This document shows, piece after piece, positions 28,901 through 41,400 of a stretch of DNA of 64,000 nt (positions within the stretch are counted from its first letter, which is position 1; each line of letters opens with the position of its first letter). Source of the stretch: Amphirosellinia nigrospora (lineage: Eukaryota > Ascomycota > Sordariomycetes > Xylariales > Xylariaceae); contig SCHM01000002.1 of assembly GCA_004123355.1 (NCBI GenBank), forward strand, positions 248,001-312,000. Direction: 5' to 3'. Made by a program: the position numbers and the translations under genes. The notes beneath the pieces are model-generated. The model worked only from the letters and a program-made list of their open reading frames with translations, did no database searches and was not told the origin of the DNA.

Positions 28901-31900
28901 GGGCTGCACTATTAGGCAATTCTTTTTCGTTTGGCCTGGTCTGTAAACTGATGAGCGGCGAGTTTGGTCACGTTGACGATGAAAGTACCGATACGCAAGA
29001 TGTCAAGCAGCGCACGACGTTCTCGAAGCGAGATGCTGTAGCAGGATTACAAGCTGCGGTCAATGCATGCATCATCGTCCAGGGAGAAACAGACGACCGA
29101 TTTCGATTTGCACATGATAGATATGTTCAGGCAGCAGTGGTAAGTTACAATATTACTATGAAGCCTGTGTCTTCAGTATTCACCCTGGCACAACGCACAG
29201 AACAATCTGGGCTAACAATTTAGAAATTACAGTCTCTGAAGGAGTGCAACGTCCGTGGCATGCATTTCATCATAGCGCAAACCCTCATGACCCAGTTCGA
29301 GGCTGGGATAAAGGCGAGGGACAACACCGCTTCCCACATTTGCGAATCTGTTGACATTATCAAATGCCGGATTCGCCATCGCTATCCGTTTCGAAAATAT
29401 CTTATGGAATGTGCAGCAACGGCCGTGGAAAATGGGGCAAAGCCAACCGCGGCCAAATACTACTGCCGTGCTATATCGCTTCTCCAACCAGATCCCTGGA
29501 TTGAAGGGAATGAAGACGTACACTATGACGAAACACTTCAGTTACATCTTCGAGCTGCAGAATGCTATGTTTACATGGGTAACCACGAAGCAGCCCAGGG
29601 ATTAACAGATACTGTGGTGAAAAACGCCATGACGGCCGATGACAAAGCTGCTGCTGCCTTACTACACTCACGTATTCAGTTCCAGAGTGGCGACGCCATC
29701 TCAGCACTAGTCACTTTGAAGCAAAATCTGCAGCGATTGGGTATCCACATTGATCCCCAGCCCACGTACGAGAAATGCGATGCTTCCTTTCTCGAGCTCT
29801 CCAAGAGGCTTATGGTTATGGGCCGTACGGAAGCATCTAATCCTTCCCATGGGGACCGGCCCCAGCGAATGACTTCTGGCGTTCTTCTCGGGGATGCTGT
29901 TCAAGCCGCGTGGTGGAGCGACGCTCTTGAATTCTATAACCTCGCTTTGGCATTAATGGACATGCACCTAAGAGAGGGGCCAATGCCCCAATCTAGCATG
30001 GCATTTTTGTATTTGGCCATGATTGCAGTATCGAGGTTTAACATGTTAGACTTGGCCTCGGAGCTTGGTAACCAATGCTCGGAGCTCCTCGACGTATATC
30101 GTGATCCGGCGTCTATTGCTCGCGGTCACATGGCTTACTTGACCTTTATTAGCCACATAAACACTCCGCTTTGTGTATCGGCCACTTTATGCGATCAGTC
30201 TCTCGACTATGCTGCTAGTGCTGGCGACCGGGCTTCGGTAATCCTTAGCTTCGGTCTTTCAGTTCAGATGAAGTTCTTCGCAAGTGACAATGTCGCCGAC
30301 CTCGAGTCTGTGTGCCAATACTGTTGTGAAGAAGTTCCTGGTTGGCATCAAGATACTAGGGGTGGGACTTTCTTAATATCAACAAGGCAAATATGTCGTT
30401 CACTTCAAGGAAAGACAAATACAAACGATCCGAAAGGTGTCATGTCTGATGATCAACACGACTCAATGGCTTACAAGGCTTGGCTTAATGATTGTACAAA
30501 GAATGGTGGCAGATCGCTTCTATTCTACGAAACTATAGAGATCATTCCCTTGTACCTCTATGGTCATTACGACGAAGTGTGCGAGATTGGGCGCAGATGC
30601 CTGGACAAGCTTGACATGATCTGGTCAGCTCGCAACACTCGGGCTGTTCTAGTATTCTATGGTCTAGCACGCGCAGGGATTGTCTTACAAAAGTTGGTAG
30701 ACCCGCGAACGGATGTGACGAGCATGCGGGATGACGTTGAAGACATCATCGCCCAGATCAAGATTTTTAGCCAAAAGGTCAAAGATTGGCAGCAAGTGTC
30801 CAACGTTAATTATCTTACCTGGTCAAAGTTCCTTGATGCTCAGGTTGCAGAGCTTAGTGGGAGCATGGTTCCGCCATTCGCCTATACGAGGCAGGCCTGG
30901 ATCATGCTTCGGAGTATGGTTTTACATTTGAGGAAGCCCTTGGAAACTACTTGATGGCTGGGTTCTTCATTAGACAATCAGCAAGGCGGTCGGCAACGGC
31001 AGTATTAAAAGAGTCTATATCTCTCTGGAGACAGCTTGGGGCACTGGGCATCGCCCATGCCATCGAAGAGGATCACATGCTTTTGCTTCATGGTCCTACA
31101 CCAAATCCTCGGTTAGCAGAAGCAGCGGTCCAAACAGACTTTGCTGGTGACTCCGCATCTGTCACATACACAGCAGAGGGCGAAGATGTTCGCCAGGCGG
31201 TCCAGCCCGTAATTGAAGAAACAAAAGAGACTCGAATGGCAGCATGGCGTGGGTCAACAACGCAAACCGAGCCTGGCGTCGGTCTCCCGGCACTCGACAT
31301 GATTGATTTACACGCTATTCTGGTTTCATCACAGGTTATCTCGTCCGTTTTGCGGGTCGACGTCTTGCTAAAAACAATGTGCGACGTCATATTGCAGACT
31401 TGCGGGGGATCTGTCACACAAGCGGCGATTGTCGTTCAAGATGAGGAGGATAAAGACAACAGTACTTGGTGTATTGCCTCTAGCGGCGACCCGGAAAAAG
31501 GTGCAACAGCTCATATGCCTGGGCTACCACTCATTGGCACGTCTCGAGTTGCAGAAAACGTTGTCCTCTACTGCACAAGGTTTCGCGAGGTAGTCTTCAT
31601 CTCCGATCTTATCACAGATGAGAGATTCGGTAATGTTGCGGAGTCCTGGCTACAAAAGGAACCCGGCAAGCAAGGCTGTTGTTGCAATCCCAATATGCCA
31701 TGGCGCAAAACACTTCTTGGCCGTACTTATCTCGAGGGTGAGCCCGGATCGTTCACAGACAGGATAATCACAGTGCTACAGTTGCTAGTCAATCAAATAG
31801 GGATCAGCTACTCCAATGCCCTCGCCATGAAGGAACTCGAGAAGGCGTTCAAAGAGAATGACGCAATGATTGATTTGCAGAAGAGGGCACTTGCGCAAGC

Positions 31901-33268
31901 CAGGGCCGCCGAAGCTAAAGCCAGGGACGCGGAAAATGAAGCTAAACGCAATGTTAAAATTGCTGAAGAAGCCGCTAAAGCTAAAAATATTTTCCTCGCA
32001 AACGTGTCCCATGAATTACGTACCCCCTTGAACGGCGTAATTGGCAATTCAGAGCTCCTAAGAGATAGCATTCTCAACAAGGAGCAGTTAGAGATGGCAG
32101 AATCCATCCGGGTATCGGCTGATTTATTACTCACGGTCATCAATGATATATTGGACTTTTCCAAGATGGAGGCCGACAAAATGAAACTGTATATCATTGC
32201 CTTCAATCCCGAGGAGATGGTCCGCGAAGTGGTTAGAGCAGTCTCGTATAGCAACCGAGAAAAGACAACAACGAAGAACGTCAAAATTGTACAAGATATC
32301 AATCTACCCCCAATGCTCATATATGGAGATCCTATACGTCTCCATCAAGTCCTCGGAAACCTTATTGGTAATAGTCTCAAGTTCACTGAAGACGGTTCCA
32401 TCACCATTGGTGCCAGAGTCGATTCGGACTGGCCTGAAAAGGTGAGGTTAACCTTCTGGGTTCGCGATACCGGCATCGGCATCCCTCCTAAGCAGTTAGA
32501 GAAACTCTTCAAGCCGTTTAGTCAGGCAGATGCGAGTACTGCTCGCAAATACGGTGGCAGCGGGCTCGGGCTCAGTATCTGCAAGTCTTTAATCGAGACC
32601 ATGATGAAAGGAGATATCAAATTAGAGAGCCAGGAGAATATCGGCACTACGGTCTGGTTTACTGTAACATTCGATAGGGCAAAACCGGAGGTGTCTGCTG
32701 GTGATGTTCAACACGGTCAAGCGCCACAGGCAGCTGAAATTCCACGCAGAAGCCCTCAGGAAGCCAATAAAGACGACGCGCCATACCCATACGTAGATTT
32801 GACTACAATCCCAAAGGAGGAGCTACGGCTTTGTATCGCGGAGGACAATCTCATCAATCAGAGAATAGCCATCCAATATGTTAAAAGGCTTGGGTACATA
32901 CATGTGGATGCATACGAGAACGGGCTAAAGGCTGTAGAGGGGATGCGACAAAAAGCCCAAGAGGGAAGCCGTACCATGTTGTTCTCATGGACGTGCAAAT
33001 GCCCATCCTAGATGGTTACGAGGCAACGAAACTTCTACGCCAGGATCCTAACGAGGAAGTAAGAAGTATTTTAGTCATCGCTATGACAGCGTCGGCAATT
33101 CAAGGTGATCGCGAAAAGTGTTTAGCTGCAGGCATGAACGATTACTTGGCAAAGCCTGTCAAATCCGAATTGCTTCGACGCAAGCTCGAGACATACACTG
33201 CTGGACAGGCTTTGCCACCAACTCCCCCTACCGGGCATGTACCAGATCCGATCAAGTCAAAAAAGTGA
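25903..33268 (+). CDS. Group X hybrid histidine kinase (Chk1/Mak2-Mak3 type)
   Basis: A very large sensor kinase of about 2,380 residues. Exons: 25903-26039, 26114-28487, 28544-29139 and 29233-33268. Domain order is that of fungal group X: a Ser/Thr kinase-like domain (about 26480-27220), an AAA-type ATPase (about 27770-28490, Walker A GAGGLGKS, Walker [14 protein letters not shown]), a long helical TPR-like region, a GAF domain (about 31300-31800), HisKA with the phosphoacceptor His in [12 protein letters not shown] (codon 32010), HATPase ([18 protein letters not shown]) and a receiver with the phosphoacceptor Asp in LMDVQMP (codon 32990) and Lys in LAKPV. In S. pombe Mak2/Mak3 and C. albicans Chk1 such proteins feed peroxide or cell-wall signals into phosphorelays. 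The kinase-like domain is degenerate: [12 protein letters not shown] replaces the HRD loop and SFGSG replaces DFG. Three single-base losses are inferred, near 27550-27600, at 30900 and near 32968. Confidence 0.95.
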
Positions 33269-36200
33269 AAACCACGACTTCGCCCACACCACAAGCCCCC
33301 CTTCTTCTTCAACAAACACAAGTCATCCAGTAGCTCATGGCGACTTGTTTCTAAGGAGCCCTTTAAAGACGAGCAGCCCGATGGTCTACGGTTATGAGTA
33401 ACCGGACAGGTGGGCGTATGGTAACATAAATCGGGGCACAGTTACAACCTGTGCCGTTAAAGGAAACAGAATAGTCGTGAGCCAAGCTCTTCGCATCCTG
33501 AGCCGCTGGAACTTGCAAAAATGGAATGCGAGTTGTAAATGCACTATAAGTATAGCAATACATAATATACGATAATTGCTCATTACTAAGAGAAGTGAGG
33601 CATATGCTCCCTTCAAAGACCGTTGACCTGGGCTACGTCCCTGTATATGGTTCATAGCCATATCATAGGCGAGCGTCAAGACTGAAATTAGAGTTTGTTT
33701 ATCACATGACTTACTAACTACTATGTACGTGGTGTCGCCAATCTACATAGGTTCGGTTGAGTGGCAGATTGCCCAGTCGAGCGATCGACCGAAACGCATG
33801 CAACGGCAGGATTCATCTCGTCCTGTGTCTCATCCCAAACCTTGTCTTACTCGATCAGGAGGGCAGGAAAAGGGTATATAATTGTTCCTAATGAATAAGC
33901 TTAGGGTTGTGGGAAGCAGGAACTTACAAGGTTATATCTTGGAAGACTGGGTAAGAACGGGCTTATGGGTGTGTAGTATAGGTTCGCTTCGATTGAGCAC
34001 GTATAAGTATATCGATAGGTATTATGATGTAGCGTAGTCAGTCGGTTGGAGATGACGGACGAACCCTCGTCAACGCCACTGTTTCATATTGCCCCGGACC
34101 TTTTACCTCTTCTCGCCCCCTTTTCTCCGTTCACAAAATAAGCTGACTCGAGGCGCAAAGCCACAAAAGTGTAAGAACTGGGGAGAAAGAGAGAGAGAGA
34201 GGCGAAATGGCGTTGGTCTGGTCCAGTCTGGTCTAGTCTCGGTAGTACACCGTTTAGACTTGCCGTTTTGTTTTAGTCTACACTTTTACTTGCAGTAGCA
34301 GGAACATGCAGGACCCAACTCTTTTTCATCTAAGACAATACTACCGTACTTTTGTTTTTGTTGTTTTTTTCATTATGAGTATAGAAAAACGACGTCTCAG
34401 CCTAAGGAGGGGGATTAAGATTGGAGGACCCCCTCCCAGTAAGGCCATCTCCGATCTATCTATCGAGAATACACGTGTACACACGGATAAGAAGTCTCGT
34501 TCTTTTCCCTATTGGTACGCCGATCAACTTACTTAGGTAATATACGACCCTCTCCCCCTCTCCTCTTAGGGGAAACAATACCACGGCTCTGATATAGTCC
34601 TAGCGTTATGCCCGGGGGGAACGGGCAAGGGTTAGGAGCATCCCAGATCCTCGGGCAAACAAGCCCCAAAAAGAATAACAATTAACACCGTGAACATACT
34701 AGTAACGATGCGCGAGTCGGATGCGAACCTGTTCTCCATCCGGGTCGATTGCTAAAGAACCCCTGTCCTGGCAAGCAAAAACAAGGGAGCCTCAAGTCTG
34801 TCTGAAAGAGGTAACCGACGACCATTGTGTTATGGTCTACGTCCTACTATGTGGTTATGTGGTGTAGCCTGAACTACAGTACGAACTCGATTTCCGTAAC
34901 GGGAAAAATAAGCCTGGTAGGCCGCCGCCGCCTTGAGCGCGCGATCGTGGCGCTGGGTGGATTTTCTTCCCGTCGGCGCTTCTCGGTAGTCACGACACAG
35001 ATCGCCCGCATGTGATCATGGTGCTTACGAGCAGGGGGACTACAATATTCTCTCTTTTTTTTTTTTGTGCCTTATCCTTCTCAGTTATCTTGGACGGTTG
35101 GTTGGAAGAGAGATCTATAAGGCTAGAATATCTGCCCCTTGCGATTCGAACCCCCAAGGTAATCAGCTTCTGTAAAGTAAGGACGGGACCGCGATCCACA
35201 CCCTGGACCGTCATGATCTGGCGCGCCGCCGCCGCCGCCGCCGCCCTCGTCAAAGCTACTCATCACGCTACACCAACGTCCTGCAGGTCATCGCAAGCGA
35301 GGGGATTAATTTACCTACCCCATGGATATAAGATCTTCTACATGGGTCATAATGGGATAAAACCTCTCACAAGGCTAACCCCGGTTATAGGAGGCACCGT
35401 ATGGGAAAAGCGCTAAACTCGCACCCGTCGGCGGCACACAGTATTGTACTTTGTGGCTTGATGGATTGAAGCATTTGCTCGAGACAATTGAGTATCTTGT
35501 TCGGCTATCGGGGCCTACACTATCAAGATCCTATCTATATCTAGTTGATGGGACGTGCCGAATTGCTTACCCAGAGAGACATGGCATGAGGGCAACAGGA
35601 ATCTGACAATGATTGTGTTTCGATCATGATTTTTCATATAAGCCTTTCCTCATTTTGTTAAAACTGACAAGTTTCATAAAAGAACATATTCTCGTCAGCG
35701 CCAAAAAGGAGACAGAATGGGACATGGGATTACTGTAATACAAGGGGTTGGGTACATGACATGACGTACATAGGATGAACAACCCTCTGCTTCAGATAAA
35801 TGAAATTGATCGCGAGGAGAGCTAAAATAACAGGTAACATGGGGCACAAGACAGGGCATCTCGCCATATCTGACCAATTTTTATCAGGATAGGAGAACCT
35901 TGCAGTGTTGCTACACGAGGCATTTCATGGTATCTTTTAAGCTCGTGTGAGGTGTCTTCTAGCAGAAAAAAACCCTTGGTGTTTGGTAAGAACAAGATAC
36001 GGTAAAAGGCGCTAGTATCGAAAAAGACGGAGAATACTGACCCGTCCTGCTGTACAGGGCAGCTGGGTAGCGTACAGCCAAGGATGAGCCTCATTGTGGA
36101 ATCGGGATATCGACAGATTTGGACTACTGTTTTTGAGACATTCTAGCCCGCCTGGGTTAAGGCCAGATGCGTCCAGCTAATATGGCATAGCCCATTTCCC
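33269..36200. other. Gene-free stretch after the kinase gene
   Basis: It contains the 3' UTR and then AT-rich sequence with stop codons in every frame. The frame at 35018-35416 spans a poly-T run and a GCC trinucleotide repeat (35223-35246) and looks spurious. No RNA gene was recognised. Confidence 0.5.
35223..35246. repeat. GCC trinucleotide microsatellite
   Basis: About eight perfect GCC units in otherwise non-coding sequence. Confidence 0.85.
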
Positions 36201-39200
36201 AGCGTCTAGGAGAAGTTGGTTTCGTCATAAAGTTATCATGGCGTCCGTCTCGATTGAGAAGCTGACAGCAACATTCGCGTCAAACTTTTGCTTACGCGGT
36301 GAGGGTTACTTGTTGATCAATCACGCGCACGTGGTTTATTCGCCGTGTTCCGCTCTCTCCCAGCCAGTAGCCGTCCCGCGACCGTTGTTGGTTCGGCCGA
36401 TGCTACCGTTGTGCATCTGGCATACTGTTGGCTCACTTGAAGCCCCGCCCCAACGATGTGGGACGATCGACGAAATCTCCGTAGTCACCCGCAAGGGAAT
36501 AACTGAGAACGTGATAGAAACTTCAGCCACAAACAACTGGTTAAGCTGACTCGCTGGCGTTCCGTGCACTTCTCGATCTTGTATGAAATTGTATACAGAT
36601 GCTGCTTATTCTGTGGATTGGCTGGCTGGCCAACTCACTAACCGAACTAGGCTCACTCTATTGAGTTCCCTATGGCATTCGTGCTTAGTCCTGTGCTCGA
36701 AAGAGAAGCTAAAGCGTCCGCCATTCCTCGATCTCTCGGCCTAGCTTTCCAAGCGGTGTAGGTGTTGTATAGAGTGCGAGTGAGGCTGTTTGGCTAGTAC
36801 AAAAACTGCTAGATTGGTCTAGCACATATGTACAGCGCGTATATGTAAGCATCAATACACGCGCCTTATTCATAGTAAACCGCTTTTTTTAGGTTAACAA
36901 TCCACGCATTTAGGTAAAAAAGGGGGAAACCAGCAAGCTCTAGCTGGTGGTCCAGAAGAGTAAACATATGTGACGAGGAATTCAAGGGTCGCCAAGAGTC
37001 CAAATGCGTCGCGTGAGGCCTTTGATGTTGCACTGACAAGACAGCGAACCGGGGAATTATAAGCTCGTCTTTTCAAGTGACTCGGGGGTCAGCCACAGTA
37101 AGTAGAGGAGAGCATCGGAAGTCCGAAGGCGAGTCATGATCTAGAATTGTCTTCGCCGGATAGAAACGACTTGTTATCTAAGGTCTCAGCATTGGTCCTT
37201 AAAACATGGTGTGATTGTCTCTGCAGGATAGTCGATCCCTTTACTTGTGCTTGGAATAGTGTATCGAGCCCCAGATCTAGCCTATCGTTCTTAGAGTATT
37301 AGGTTGGGATGGTGGCTGACGGGATGCAACATGGTTAGTATTAGCTTATCAACTAAATCTAGGCGACGTCCCTATTTGGTGTTGGCTCACATCTTCCTAT
37401 AACGGCGCGCAGACGACTCCAACTGGTTGGTTTAGAGACCACTTCGTTGTACCACGGAAAAGTTGTAATACGCATTCATCGCGATACTAAGGCAGGGATG
37501 GCCGACCAAAGCCCGATGCATTGTACCCATCCTCCTGATGAAGAATGCGATTATGTGAAGACAATAATCGGTTGTGGCGTCTCGTCCGATGATAACACAG
37601 AACGTCCTGCGATTATTCCAGATGGGCCATCTCTCATCTGTCGCGCGATAGTGACGTTAGTAAGAGTCAGTAATTGTGAAGTCGGCACCCTCAGGGCAAC
37701 AGTAAGTCCCCAGGCCAGCGTATATCAATTTTCTCACAATTCGATATGCCGGTAAATATGAAGTGTATCAGGATGAGTTCTGCGTGATGGGTAAGTAAGT
37801 ATGTCTAACCTGGATAGGTTCGTCTGTGTCGACAGCCGGGGCTCCGACTAACATCTCAGTCTTGTCCCACTGCGGAAGAGCATACGACGTGCAGGGCGCC
37901 CGGCAGGATGACAGAATTGGACGAATGTGAGGTTGGCGTTGTTTCAGAATTGGCTGAATCAGGCAAGTAGACGATAGCTGATGACGCTAGGACCACTAGG
38001 TCACTAGCTGCAGCATTTCAAGTTAGGGTACGTTAACCTGTCCCCACAGTCTACTCTGTACATGGTAACTGGCAGGGTCATGGTCAGAAACGACGCTTAC
38101 AGCGCACGTATGAGACCGCCAAGAACGCCTACCGAGTTAGGTGAGCACGTAGTATACATAGCATGTTGTGCTGCGCAGGCTACTTAATGTTTGGCGAATG
38201 TGGAGGTATATTGCCCGGGACTCAGTCCAGTTGCTACTATATTATACAGTACTATACTATAGATCTTGTTGCAGGAAAACTCTCACAGGATGGTAGGCGT
38301 ATTTCAGCACTCTACGTTATTTTCGCGGGTTTTTCTTTTCCTCGAGTATCTGAGCTTAAAAAGTATGTAAGTACCTAGTAATCGTTGTTGTCATGAACAG
38401 GTCACAAGCCTCTGTGGCTTGCGCACATTACACATAGTACCTGGCTACTTAGGGCGGAGTACAGCAGACGTGAAGACAGTGTGGAAGTACCTAGCAGACT
38501 GTCAACATATTCCGGGTACTGTCCGGGCTCAGGCACTTTTAGTGTGCAGAAGCTTACACTCCGAAATACCTCCTACCTACTTTCTGGCCTGTTCAAGTTG
38601 TACTTCTATGAGGAAGTAAACCACTGTCTACATTCCTTCTTCATAGAGTACTTATACATGAAGTCTATGCAGACTCATTTCGGCTTTGCCACCGCAGCTC
38701 AGAAGACCCGGGTGACTATGGCCGACCACGGTACCATACTTCGTATTCAGCTCATGTGAGTGCAGCACCGGAGTATGCAACACTATGTATCCAGCCCCTC
38801 TCTCAAGCGACACGAGAAGAATGCCAGGCCAGGACAGACATACATAGTATACATAGTATACAGTACCACAGGTAAGGAAGTATCTCTCTTCATCAGCTAC
38901 TAGCGCCGACGCTTAAGCACGGGAGGCCGAGGCCGACTCGCTACGTGAAGATCGGCTAGACTACCACACAAGTACTGTTGTAGACGCGCACGCCCACCCG
39001 ATTTATTTGTTCCCTTTGGGATAACGGTGCAACACTCTTCAGCTCTCTCTCTATCAAAACGTATCTATGGCCGAACGATCTGCAACGTCTTGTCACTGTA
39101 AGCAGTGGTAAGTTACGGATCATGCGTAGATTACCTATCACAGCTCTCGCGCGGGCGTTCCCCTTGCCTGCCGGGCGTCAATGTGCCAATGACAGAGATT

Positions 39201-41400
39201 CCTAGACCACCCGGTGAAGCAGATATGGCTTTGCGTCTATACATTGTAAGGAGTCAATGATCATCCCAGGCCCAAACATCCCAAAAATTACTCTTAGCAC
39301 TCCGAGTGCTACCTGCCACTAAAATCAAATGGTCTACTGAAATAAATCTAATGCACAGATCTAACGACATCCATTGTAGAATGGGCAACAGAGGTCGTAC
39401 TTAATTGTTTTCCTGGCCCCGATAATATTCTCGCTTCAAAAAGGGGGCCTACTCTCAGCCTCGGTAAAAGTTTCCTAGGTTTGTAGTTCCGCAACCTGTT
39501 CGAGGTCAGAAGTGAACTCGTAACATATGCCCTCTACTTTTGTCACACCTCGATTATTGTGCATCACTGAGATATAACTACGATTGGCTATTTTCGTAGA
39601 GTGACTTCACAGAGATGACCAGAATGGGTCTGGGGAGAGTTCTATTATTAGTAGCAATTAACAGCTTACCGTTAACTACCTAGGTAAGTATCCCTTAACT
39701 TATGAAATGCATTTAACATGGATTAATCAACTACATAACGACCTAAGTATACTAATAATCCCACAGCCCTGTCCTTGTTTTATTGAGCTGGCAAAGTAAT
39801 GTAATGAGCTGTAACTAGATGAAGGTGCATCTGTGCCCAGTAGCCATGCCGTCAAAAAGACTCGTGAAATGTCGGCACAGGTAGCACTTATTAAATGTGG
39901 TGATATGCATTCCTGCCGTAGTCCTTCATTCGAAACACTAATTTCAATAATCCCAGTTTTCCCACATGGCTTGCTTGGGTGGCCACAGTCGAAACGACCA
40001 AGTGCGACGGGGCCAGCTTGCCTAATCCGGTTCCGATCCGAGTCACACACGTACACTATACTAACACGCGCGTTCTCTACTCTTAGGTACGATTCAAAGT
40101 TCTTTTGTGCAACGCGGAACCAGAACCCCAAGTCCCCCAAGTCTAGGTTGAGCTATTGTCAAATGCGGTACGCCACTCGACTAGGTCGAGGCACGGGCCC
40201 TGACAATCTTAGAGGCATCGTAGATACCCAAGCAGACCCAAGCAGACCCAAGCAGACCCAAGCACCAGAGATCAACCATCGGGCCCGACTACACTACTGG
40301 ACGAGGTCGTGATGGCAACATGCTGGGCATCGCTGCACTACCACATCCAATCCACCACCAATGAGCAATGAGCAATGAGATCAAACAGTGCACTCAGCAA
40401 CAACGCGGGCGCCTCTTACTAATTTATTATAGTTCTCTCACTCCTCACTCCCTCTCCACTTGACATGTCACAATGATACGGTATACATTACGACATCAGA
40501 TTCCCATCAAGTCTAGCTCTATACAGCATAGTTACGCCCAGGTTAATGTCCCGGACAAACTAACTGCTCAACAGTAAAGTTAGCAAAGCTCAAACGTCCC
40601 AAAGTCGCAATTTTTTGGGTGCTATCCCAAGGGGCCCACCCTACCCGGTCACACCGGTGTCCGCTTCCAATAACTACCCAAGTAGTGATATCGTGACCCA
40701 ACCGCGTTCACACAGAATCATAAACTAGGCAGACTTCGAGCCTTGCCTCCTTATCATATAGTCGTCTAACTCGTAGTACGTCTAATATCTCCAGTTTACC
40801 TCAGTCCTACCATTGATATAGCTGTCTCAAGTATCGTGGTACAGTGACAATATCCAGCCGGCTCAACTAACATGCAGACATACTCCAGCACCTTATGCAT
40901 ACACAAGGCAGGTAGTTCACATCAACGGAAGTTTCGGCACAGTATCCCTCGTACTGTAGTGAAGATGTAGGCCTGTGGAAAAGTAACCCTTCTCCACGAC
41001 TCAGCCACCTCACCCACACCACGGCCTCTCTTCTGCAAGTCTACCGTCAAGTAAAGTTCACTCGTCTCGTCTCGTCTCTCGTCTGTGAGTGAACCCCAGG
41101 CATCCACCCTCACTTGCTGCATTCTGCATGTCTGACCCTGACCCTCGTGCCATTCCCAAACTTTCGCAATGGTATGATGCATATTTCCCAAAGTAATAAT
41201 ATGCATGCGTGGGTGTTGGTGCCCTTCTGTCTCATCCTATCTGTGACCGGGAACTACTCAGGCAGTAAGATGACAGCTACATTTACGATACGATACGACT
41301 CAATGGCCAACAACAGATCAAACATCAAACAACCTACCTACTCATGGTGGATCCTTTCCCTGCGCTCCTACTTAATTAAATGGAAGAAGTGAACGTGAAT
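36201..41400. other. Gene desert of about 5 kb
   Basis: No gene model can be supported. Around 39727-40312 two long frames lie antisense to each other, opening on TTG and GTG, without known motifs. A 10-base minisatellite sits at 40227-40264. I looked for reverse transcriptase, integrase and transposase motifs and for terminal repeats and saw none, so I cannot say whether this is decayed mobile DNA or unique intergenic DNA. Confidence 0.45.
40227..40264. repeat. 10-base minisatellite
   Basis: Three perfect and two partial head-to-tail copies of AGCAGACCCA. About 100 bases downstream, near 40358-40379, a heptamer (CAATGAG) is also repeated about three times. Confidence 0.9.

Noticed and set aside
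35140-35240. Possible minus-strand tRNA around GGTTCGAATCG
   Set aside because: The TTCGAAT loop lacks a pairing five-base stem and no acceptor stem can be formed.
35012-35416. 134-codon open frame on the plus strand
   Set aside because: It opens on GTG, runs through a poly-T tract and a GCC microsatellite, and has no family character.
33269-41400. Decayed transposable element in the gene desert
   Set aside because: I looked for reverse transcriptase, integrase, transposase and zinc-knuckle motifs and for terminal repeats and saw none.
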